Source: Chromohalobacter canadensis (lineage in GTDB: Bacteria > Pseudomonadota > Gammaproteobacteria > Pseudomonadales > Halomonadaceae). Taken from it: DNA of 64,000 nucleotides. The notes under the pieces are model-generated. The model was not told the DNA's origin. It ran no database searches and saw only the letters and a list, made by a program, of their open reading frames with translations. Positions within the stretch are counted from its first letter, which is position 1. Every line of letters starts with the position of its first letter. The position numbers and the translations under genes are program-made. Below are positions 57,841 through 64,000 of the stretch, in pieces. The stretch lies in NCBI RefSeq assembly GCF_029544075.1, contig NZ_JAJQJH010000001.1:186001-250000 (forward strand), given 5' to 3'.

Positions 57841-58800
57841 ATGAAACCCGTCCTTAAATGGATGCCGCTGATCATCGGCGCCACTCTGATCGTAAGTGGC
57901 TGTAGCCGTTCCGGTTTTTATTACGACCGAAACACTGAATACGCCGATGCCGAGATGGTTGAGCCAGTGACGCTGCCGGATTCGCGCGACTCGTCACGGT
58001 ACCAGAACGCCATGCCGGTGCCCGATGCCGAGAGCGATTTCGCGGCCATGGACGAAGACTTCAACGTGCCGCGCCCACGCCCGCTGGCCTCTAGCCAGGA
58101 AGCCGAGGCGGCATTCGTCGAATCCCGCGAGGCTGGCGATGAACGTTGGTTAGTCGTCAATGCCGCGCCGGGCGGTGTCTGGCCGATGTTGCAGGGATTC
58201 GCGTCCGCGCAGGGCGCCAGTGTCGAAGATGCCGATGTCGATGCGGGGCGTCTCGAGACTGGCCTGGGAACGTTGAGTGTTCGTCAGGGGCTGCGTGACG
58301 GCTCTAGCGAAGTGCGTTGCGAAGGCAGCGGCAACGAAGCGCAGTGCCTGGACGCGCTGCAGCGCTACCTGAACGACAACGTCGGTGACCAGGAAGGCGT
58401 TTCTCTGGCGGCACAACCGCTGGCGAGCGATGAGCGCGTACGCTTGTCGAACCACGATGGTGAGTGGCAGCTCGAGCTGGCGCTGAATCTTGAACGTGCC
58501 TGGCCGGAACTGCGCTATCAGTTGGAGAACAACTTCGAGGACGAGCAGGGCGCTTTGGTCGACCAGAATCGTAGCGCCGGTCAGTTCGTGATCGACTACA
58601 CCGCCCGCGATGACGATTCCGGCTGGTTCGACTGGTTCGACTGGTTCGGCGGCGACGAAGCGACCCAGCGCTACCGCCTCGATGTCAGCGCCAATACTCG
58701 CGATACCACGCAGGTGAACGTCAGCGGTGAAGATGGCGGCCCGGTGGATTCGGGCGCTGCCCGTGAAGTGCTCAACGCCGTGGCGGCGACCTTGCGCTGA
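57841..58800 (+). CDS. bamC: Outer-membrane assembly lipoprotein BamC
   Basis: A 319-residue lipoprotein (lipobox LIVSGC in MKPVLKWMPLIIGATLIVSGC). The flexible N-terminal region is followed by two helix-grip domains ('RWLVVNAAPGGVWPMLQGFASAQGASVEDADVDAGRLET' and 'WQLELALNLERAWPELRYQLENN'). BamC stabilises the Bam complex via BamD. A short repeat WFDWFDWFGG (about 261-270) comes from a duplicated nine-base unit, TGGTTCGAC. The protein is strongly acidic. It lies between dapA and an MBL gene, the same place as in Pseudomonas. Confidence 0.93.
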   Translation: MKPVLKWMPLIIGATLIVSGCSRSGFYYDRNTEYADAEMVEPVTLPDSRDSSRYQNAMPVPDAESDFAAMDEDFNVPRPRPLASSQEAEAAFVESREAGDERWLVVNAAPGGVWPMLQGFASAQGASVEDADVDAGRLETGLGTLSVRQGLRDGSSEVRCEGSGNEAQCLDALQRYLNDNVGDQEGVSLAAQPLASDERVRLSNHDGEWQLELALNLERAWPELRYQLENNFEDEQGALVDQNRSAGQFVIDYTARDDDSGWFDWFDWFGGDEATQRYRLDVSANTRDTTQVNVSGEDGGPVDSGAAREVLNAVAATLR

Positions 58801-58813
58801 GATGCCGGACGGC

Positions 58814-59605
58814 ATGACAGATCAGTTTCAGGCGTCGTCGGCCCTACGTTTCGCCTCGTTGGGTAGTGGCAGCAAAGGCAACGCCACGCTGGTCAGCGAC
58901 GGTGAAACGTATGTGCTGGTAGATTGCGGTTTCGGCATGCGCGAGGCGGAACGCCGTCTCGCGCAGTTCGGTCTGCATCCACGCCAGCTCGACGCCGTGC
59001 TTCTGACGCATGAGCACGGCGATCACATCCGTGGCGTGGGGCCCCTGGCGCGGCGTTACGCGATACCGGTCTACTTGACCGCGGGCACCTGGCTATCAGG
59101 ACGCCTGGGCGAGGTACCGCACCATGAGTGGGTGGTGCCTCAGTCACGCTTCGCGATCAAGGGGCTGGAGGTCGAGCCGGTGACGGTTCCGCACGATGCA
59201 CGCGAGCCAGTGCAGTTCCGGTTTCGCGCGCATGGTCGCCATCTGGGCGTACTCACCGACCTCGGCCATCCCAGTGAACACGTCATCGATGCGTTCCGGG
59301 GGTGCGATGCGTTGATTCTCGAGTGCAATCACGACCGCCACATGCTCGATGTGGGTCCCTACCCACGCAACCTCAAGCGGCGAGTCGGCGGCCACTGGGG
59401 GCATCTAGCCAATGTCCAGGCCGCCGAGCTTTTGACGCGGCTGGGGCTGGATCGCCTGCAGCGTATCGTGTGTTCGCATATCTCGGAGGAGAACAATCGC
59501 CCCGAACTGGCGCTGGAGGCGCTGACGCCGTTGTTGTCCGGCGATGAGTCGCGGCTGCTGGTATCGGCGCAGGAACACGGCTTCGCCTGGCAGAGCATCG
59601 CTTGA
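58814..59605 (+). CDS. MBL-fold hydrolase (PhnP/YycJ-like)
   Basis: A 263-residue metallo-hydrolase. It begins near 'LRFASLGSGSKGNATLVSDGETYVLVDCGFG' (SGSKGNxxLV is the YycJ/WalJ-like start), with 'VLLTHEHGDHIRGVGPLARRY' (HxHxDH), 'VLTDLGHPSEHVID', and 'LECNHDRHML...' then 'CSHISEENN'. The substrate is unknown; related proteins act on nucleic acids or phosphoesters. ATG 58814 and 58802 are both possible. The gene follows bamC closely and purC comes 124 bases later. Confidence 0.88.
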   Translation: MTDQFQASSALRFASLGSGSKGNATLVSDGETYVLVDCGFGMREAERRLAQFGLHPRQLDAVLLTHEHGDHIRGVGPLARRYAIPVYLTAGTWLSGRLGEVPHHEWVVPQSRFAIKGLEVEPVTVPHDAREPVQFRFRAHGRHLGVLTDLGHPSEHVIDAFRGCDALILECNHDRHMLDVGPYPRNLKRRVGGHWGHLANVQAAELLTRLGLDRLQRIVCSHISEENNRPELALEALTPLLSGDESRLLVSAQEHGFAWQSIA

Positions 59606-59729
59606 GTCGCGGCCGCGCATCGTTGGCAGTGTAGCGACGCCTTGAATAGCCTTTGAAAACGTCGCGGGTCCTGCGATCCGCGCTCAGACAAGAGCCAGAC
59701 GGCCCCGCGCGGGCCATTGTGGAGACCCC

Positions 59730-60440
59730 ATGGAAAAACGTGACGAGCTGTACGCGGGCAAGGCCAAGTCCGTCTACCGCACCGACGATCCGCAGCGTTT
59801 GATCCTGCACTTCCGCGACGATACCAGCGCCTTCGACGGCAAGAAGAAGGAGTCGCTGGCGCGCAAGGGCATGGTCAACAATAAGTTCAACGCCTTCATC
59901 ATGGAAAAGCTCCAGGCTGCGGGCATTCCGACGCATTTCGAGACGCTGCTCTCCGACGACGAGTGCGTGGTCAAAAACCTCGAGATGCTGCCCGTCGAGT
60001 GCGTGGTACGTAATGTTGCCGCGGGTGGGCTGGTACGCCGTCTCGGCGTCGAGGAAGGCCAGGCGCTGACGCCGCCGACCTTTGAGTTGTTCCTCAAGGA
60101 CGACGCCAATGGCGACCCGATGATCAACGAGTCGCTGGCCGAGACGTTCGGTTGGGCGACGCCTGAGCAACTGGCGACCATGAAAGCGCTGACCTTTCAG
60201 GTCAACGACGTCCTCAAGCAGTTGTTTCTCGACGGTGACATGCTGCTGGTCGATTACAAGCTCGAGTTCGGCCTGTTCGACGGCCAGGTGACCCTGGGCG
60301 ACGAGTTTTCGCCGGACGGCTGCCGACTGTGGGACGCCAACACCCGCGAGAAGATGGACAAGGACCGGTTCCGTCAGGGACTGGGCGGCGTCATCGAAGC
60401 CTATGAAGAAGTCGGGCGGCGCATCGGCATAACCTTCTGA
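59730..60440 (+). CDS. purC: Phosphoribosylaminoimidazole-succinocarboxamide synthase
   Basis: A 236-residue SAICAR synthetase, step 8 of purine synthesis (CAIR + Asp + ATP). It shows '[56 protein letters not shown]', '[22 protein letters not shown]', '[31 protein letters not shown]' and '[19 protein letters not shown]'. The length is standard. It is the last gene of the dapA-bamC-MBL-purC cluster and is followed by a hairpin. Confidence 0.97.
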   Translation: MEKRDELYAGKAKSVYRTDDPQRLILHFRDDTSAFDGKKKESLARKGMVNNKFNAFIMEKLQAAGIPTHFETLLSDDECVVKNLEMLPVECVVRNVAAGGLVRRLGVEEGQALTPPTFELFLKDDANGDPMINESLAETFGWATPEQLATMKALTFQVNDVLKQLFLDGDMLLVDYKLEFGLFDGQVTLGDEFSPDGCRLWDANTREKMDKDRFRQGLGGVIEAYEEVGRRIGITF

Positions 60441-60465
60441 TTGCCGCGCGTTTTCGACCTATTCC

Positions 60466-60491
60466 AGCGGGGCGCCTACAGGCGCCCCGCT
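60466..60491 (+). terminator. Hairpin after purC
   Basis: A perfect 11-bp stem, AGCGGGGCGCC / GGCGCCCCGCT, with loop TACA lies 25 bases past purC. It is followed by the weak tract GTCGTTC. It separates convergent purC and trmO. Confidence 0.7.
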
Positions 60492-60496
60492 GTCGT

Positions 60497-61255
60497 TCAT
60501 GGGGGAGAAGACGCCACGACGATGTCTTCCACATGCATTGCGTCGATGCCGTCGTGCGTACTCGGGTGAAAGCGTACGTCCACGTCGCGCAAGCGCACGC
60601 CATAGCGGCGCTCGGACGTGTTCCGTGCGTTCTTGTGGTACGCGGGGCGCGGGTCCTGGGCCAACACCTGGCGTATCAGGTCGCGTAGCGAATCGCTGTC
60701 GTCGTGCGCTAACAGCGCCGTCTCGGCGGCGGCCGAGAACGTCACCGGCAGCGACGGCGGTCGCGCGGGGGCGAAGCCACTGCGTGCCTCAGGGAGCGCT
60801 TCGGCCCAGGCCAGATACGGCTTGATGTCGAGCACGGGCGTGCCGTCGACGAGGTCGTGCCCGCGTAGGTGCAGTGTCACGCCGTGATGCGTGTCGACCT
60901 TTATCAGCTCGACCAGCGACAGCCCCAGACGATTGGGGCGATGCGTGCTGCGTGTGGCGAAGACGCCGTGTTTGGCATTGCCACCCAGGCGTGGTGGACG
61001 CACCAGCGGTGTCCAGCGCGTGGGGCTTTGGTGGAAGACGAAGGTCAGCCAGAGATGGCTGAAGGACTCCAGGCCGCGCACGGTGAGCGGATCGTCGAAC
61101 GGCGGCGAGAGCGTTAGTGTCGCCCGCGAAGCGCTGGCCAGCCCCGGTTGGCGCGGAATGCCGAACTTGTCCGGGTAGTCGCTGGCGATATGTCCGATGG
61201 GCGTGAGCGTGAAAGCTGCCGACACCTCGGAAGGGGGAAAGTCGCAATCGGTCAT
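60497..61255 (-). CDS. trmO: tRNA (m6t6A37) methyltransferase TrmO (TsaA/YaeB family)
   Basis: A 252-residue UPF0066/TrmO protein which N6-methylates t6A37 with SAM. Motifs are 'LTPIGHIASDYPDKFGIPRQPGLA', 'ESFSHLWLTFVFHQ', 'RLGGNAKHGVFATRSTHRPNRLGLSLVELIKVD' and 'GTPVLDIKPYLAWAEALPEARSGFAP'. The C-terminal region (IRQVLAQDPRPAYHKNARNTSERRYGVRLRDVDVRF) is as in gammaproteobacterial members. It acts after TsaC (4534) on the same nucleotide. It is convergent with purC. Confidence 0.94.
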   Translation of the reverse strand: MTDCDFPPSEVSAAFTLTPIGHIASDYPDKFGIPRQPGLASASRATLTLSPPFDDPLTVRGLESFSHLWLTFVFHQSPTRWTPLVRPPRLGGNAKHGVFATRSTHRPNRLGLSLVELIKVDTHHGVTLHLRGHDLVDGTPVLDIKPYLAWAEALPEARSGFAPARPPSLPVTFSAAAETALLAHDDSDSLRDLIRQVLAQDPRPAYHKNARNTSERRYGVRLRDVDVRFHPSTHDGIDAMHVEDIVVASSPP

Positions 61256-61401
61256 CTTGGTATTATGCCCAATGCCGGCCTATGCGGCGAGACATGCTAG
61301 CGTGGCATGCAGGCCTTGTGTAGGCTGCGCGGTGCCCATCACCATGGTGGCCTGGGCGCTCGCGGAGCGTCCGCCAGGCATGCCATTTCCAGGAGGCAAC
61401 G

Positions 61402-61881
61402 GTGATCGAACGAATCGTTTATCGCGAGGCAATGCCGCGTGATGCCGCCGACCAGGCGGAAGTGTTTCACCATGCCGTGATGCAGGGCGCCGCCGGTTAT
61501 TACACGCTGGCGCAACGCGAGGCATGGGTCATGGCCCTACCGCGCGATGCCGAGGCCTGGGCGGCGCGCCAGGTGCTCTATCCCACACTGGTGGCGGTCT
61601 GCGACGGGCGCTGCGTGGGGTTCTGCGAGCTCGACCCCGATGCCGGGCGTATCGAGACACTTTATGTGTGGCCCTCGCTGGCCAAGCGGGGCGTGGGGAG
61701 TCGCTTGCTGGAGCATGCCGAGGGCGAGATGCGTCAGCGCGGTGTGACGTGCATGCGAATCGAGGCCAGCCTGGTGCTGGCGGATGCATTGATGCGTCGC
61801 GATTGGGCGCATCAGGGAGAGGATTGGGTGGAGCGATGCGGCGAGCGTTTGCCGCGCGTCAGGCTCAACAAGTCGCTCTAA
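61402..61881 (+). CDS. GNAT-family acetyltransferase
   Basis: A 159-residue GNAT protein. The acetyl-CoA loop lies in 'GRIETLYVWPSLAKRGVGSRLLEHAEGEM' (Q/RxxGxG/A type: KRGVGS), with 'RQVLYPTLVAVCDGRCVGFCELD' before it. The substrate is unknown. The start is a GTG with AGGAGG five bases upstream. It is convergent with a methyltransferase gene, and a degenerate copy of the MITE end lies in the gap. Confidence 0.88.
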   Translation: MIERIVYREAMPRDAADQAEVFHHAVMQGAAGYYTLAQREAWVMALPRDAEAWAARQVLYPTLVAVCDGRCVGFCELDPDAGRIETLYVWPSLAKRGVGSRLLEHAEGEMRQRGVTCMRIEASLVLADALMRRDWAHQGEDWVERCGERLPRVRLNKSL

Positions 61882-61912
61882 GCTCTGTATGAAATGAAAA
61901 GTCGGCGTGTGC
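61880..61912. repeat. Possible remnant of the MITE end seen at 53060
   Basis: AAGCTCTGTATGAAATGAAAAGTCGGCG resembles the left end of the element at 53060 (GGCTTTGTACGAAAAGTCGGCG) with a few substitutions and a four-base insertion. The opposite end is not seen, so it may be a deleted copy or chance. Confidence 0.4.
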
Positions 61913-61917
61913 TCTGG

Positions 61918-62535
61918 TCACGCCTTGCGTGCCAGTAACGCACGAAACAGCGAGCCCATCATCACCGGCGTGTCGTGTTCGACGATGAAGCCGGCCCCTT
62001 CCAAAAGTGGCCGCGCCTGACGCGTGATGTCGGTGGCCAGAAAAGAAGTCACCACATTGACCAGTCGCCTGCCCCAGCCGGCGGGGTGGGCATCGCTCTG
62101 GAACTTGTCCATCACGCATAGTTGGCCGTCTTCCCCCAACACGCGGTGTGCCTCGCGTAGTCCGGCCTCGGGGTCGGGCATGACGGCGACGACCAAGTGC
62201 ATCACGACTACATCGAAATGCGCATCGGGATAGGCCAGTCGTGCGGCGTCCATCGTTGCGGCGATGACGTCCAACCCGTAGCGCTCGGCACGCGCCTCGA
62301 GACGCGCAATCATCACCGGCGAGATATCGATGGCATGCACTTCGATGTCGCGTGGCAGGCATGGCAGATCGAGCCCCGTGCCGGCGCCCACCAACAGAAC
62401 GCGCTGCCCCTGGTGCCAATGCACTGCCTCCAGCGCGAGGCGGCGCGCGCGTCGGAACGCCCGTGCGGCCACCAGATCGTAGACCGGCGCGTAAAGCGAA
62501 TAGCGCAGACGGTTCCAGGCGGTCGTGTTGAGCAT
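61918..62535 (-). CDS. Class I SAM-dependent methyltransferase
   Basis: A 205-residue methyltransferase. The SAM motif I 'RVLLVGAGTGLDLPCLP' is followed by the acidic 'VHAIDISPVMIARLEARAERY', 'DAHFDVVVMHLVVAVMPDPEAGLREAHRVLGEDGQLCVMDKF'. The N-terminal 'WNRLRYSLYAPVYDLV' resembles PmtA/UbiE-like small-molecule or phosphatidylethanolamine methyltransferases; the substrate is undecided. ATG 62535 has CCGGAGCA upstream; an in-frame ATG at 62559 is an alternative. Confidence 0.85.
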   Translation of the reverse strand: MLNTTAWNRLRYSLYAPVYDLVAARAFRRARRLALEAVHWHQGQRVLLVGAGTGLDLPCLPRDIEVHAIDISPVMIARLEARAERYGLDVIAATMDAARLAYPDAHFDVVVMHLVVAVMPDPEAGLREAHRVLGEDGQLCVMDKFQSDAHPAGWGRRLVNVVTSFLATDITRQARPLLEGAGFIVEHDTPVMMGSLFRALLARKA

Positions 62536-62658
62536 GACATGGTGCTCCGGCAAGGGCATAACGCCGTCTTAGCACGTTGCCGGCGGGGCGTCCATGTAGG
62601 GATGGGTTTATGACACGATGCCGACATGGCCCGGGGATGCCGGGCCGTGCGAGTGCGA

Positions 62659-63453
62659 TTACGCCATGCTGTCGACGATGCCGCCTTCTACGCGCAGTGG
62701 CGCGCCGGTGGTGGCGCTGGCTTGCGGTGATGCCGCGTAGACGCACATGTGGGCGACTTCCTCGGGAGTGGCGAGACGGCCGATGATCGAGCTGGGGCGG
62801 TTCTCCTTGACGAAGCGCGCTTCCATCTCCTCCTGGGACACGCCTTCCTGCTCGGCCATCTTGGCGATCATATCTACCACGCCCTCGGAGCGTGTCGGCC
62901 CCGGCAGCACCGCGTTGACGGTCACGCCGGTGCCGGCCATTACCTTGGCCAGGCCGCGCGAGATCGACTGCACGGCGGACTTGGTCATCCCGTAATGAAC
63001 CATCTCGGAGGGGATGTTCAGTGCCGATTCGCTGGACAGGAACTGGATACGGCCCCAACCGCGTGACTTCATGCCCTGGGCGTAATGGCGCGATAGCCGC
63101 ACGCCGCTCATCACATTGACCTGGAAGAACTGCTCCCAAGTGTCATCGTCGATCTCGAAGAAATCCTGCGGTCCGAAGATTCCCACGTTGTTGATCAGAA
63201 TATCGGTATCCGCGCGTGCGTCGATCAGCGCCTGGCAGCCTTCGGCGCTTCCCAGGTCGGCGGCGACGCCGGACACCCGAGCGCCCGAGACCGCAGCTTT
63301 CAGGTCGCTCACCGCTGCGTCCACGCGTGTTTGAGTGCGGCCGGTGACCGTGACCTCGGCGCCTGCCTCGGCCAGCCCTTGGGCAATGGCGAAGCCGATG
63401 CCGGCGGTGGAGCCGGTGACGATGGCGGATTTGCCGCTGAGATCGATCTGCAT
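62659..63453 (-). CDS. Short-chain dehydrogenase/reductase
   Basis: A 264-residue classical SDR: the cofactor motif 'AIVTGSTAGIGFAIAQGLAEAG' (TGxxxGIG), 'ILINNVGIFGPQDFFEI' (NNxG), catalytic Ser in 'IQFLSSESALNIP' and Y-x3-K in 'MVHYGMTKSAVQSISRGLAKVMAG'. The residue after beta-2 is Arg (TGRTQ), suggesting NADP(H). The C-terminal 'GAPLRVEGGIVDSMA' is typical. The substrate is unknown; it stands alone. Confidence 0.93.
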   Translation of the reverse strand: MQIDLSGKSAIVTGSTAGIGFAIAQGLAEAGAEVTVTGRTQTRVDAAVSDLKAAVSGARVSGVAADLGSAEGCQALIDARADTDILINNVGIFGPQDFFEIDDDTWEQFFQVNVMSGVRLSRHYAQGMKSRGWGRIQFLSSESALNIPSEMVHYGMTKSAVQSISRGLAKVMAGTGVTVNAVLPGPTRSEGVVDMIAKMAEQEGVSQEEMEARFVKENRPSSIIGRLATPEEVAHMCVYAASPQASATTGAPLRVEGGIVDSMA

Positions 63454-63594
63454 GGTGCGTCTCCTTGTAGCGCCTCATATGTCCGGTGTGGCTCTTCGCG
63501 TCGTGGTGACGCGACCATGAGCCTGCAAATAAATGAGTCGGGGCGCAGACGACAAAACTCAACCTCTTTTCATAATTCGTCGTCACATCGCTGA

Positions 63595-64000
<406 letters not shown>

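Noticed and set aside
59600-59729. Purine riboswitch or attenuator before purC
   Set aside because: Short GC hairpins (for example GGCCC-CGCG-CGGGCC around 59700) are present, but there is no conserved purine-aptamer core and no terminator with a T-run.

Overview
The window reads as chromosomal DNA of a high-GC gammaproteobacterium. Gene order is Pseudomonas/Oceanospirillales-like: rsmB-fmt-def / dprA-tsaC-hemF-aroE; iscR-iscS-iscA-ndk-rlmN-pilW-rodZ-ispG-hisS-yfgM-bamB-der; queA-tgt-yajC-secD-secF; dapA-bamC-purC. Many envelope proteins are acidic (RodZ linker, BamC, YfgM, Gcd), which suggests a moderate halophile. Halomonadaceae (Chromohalobacter/Halomonas type) is my best guess, by inference only. 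No plasmid, prophage, CRISPR array or transposase gene was seen.

Layout. 1-7 kb: translation start and tRNA modification, haem and shikimate genes. 7-10.4 kb: an M48 lipoprotein protease, a DUF815 ATPase and a multidomain Hpt-REC-REC-GGDEF protein whose GGDEF site is degenerate. 10.4-23 kb: a long minus-strand housekeeping run, including an isc locus reduced to iscR-iscS-iscA. 23.2 kb: a divergent suhB with a boxA-like leader; its product has lost the inositol-monophosphatase metal ligands. 24-34 kb: a seven-gene minus-strand catabolic operon (gbuA, YjiH-type membrane protein, 2-ketoarginine-decarboxylase-like ThDP enzyme, NCS1 permease, DavA-like amidase, MBL hydrolase, aldehyde dehydrogenase). 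It lies behind a good sigma-54 promoter and opposite a sigma-54 activator gene. 34-39.7 kb: secF/secD/yajC/tgt/queA. 39.8 kb: tRNA-Leu(CAA). 40-53 kb: accessory genes (PQQ glucose dehydrogenase, EAL phosphodiesterase, MliC, LysE exporter, AidB, TetR+MFS, Nudix, glutathione peroxidase, FabV, DUF2959 lipoprotein, GlxA-type regulator). 53.06-53.20 kb: a 145-bp fold-back MITE-like element touching the bepA stop codon. 53.2-64 kb: BepA, TusA, PerM, Bcp, DapA-BamC-MBL-PurC, TrmO, a GNAT, a methyltransferase, an SDR and the start of astC/argD.

How genes work together. The 24-34 kb operon fits guanidino-compound (arginine-derived) catabolism converging on 4-guanidinobutyrate and then GABA plus urea, and astC at the right edge points to a second arginine route. 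bamB, bamC and bepA serve outer-membrane protein assembly; yajC/secD/secF serve Sec export; yfgM sits with bamB. tsaC and trmO act on the same tRNA position (t6A37, then m6t6A37). The most interesting item is suhB: the enzyme site is gone, while a boxA-like leader typical of Nus-factor regulation is present.
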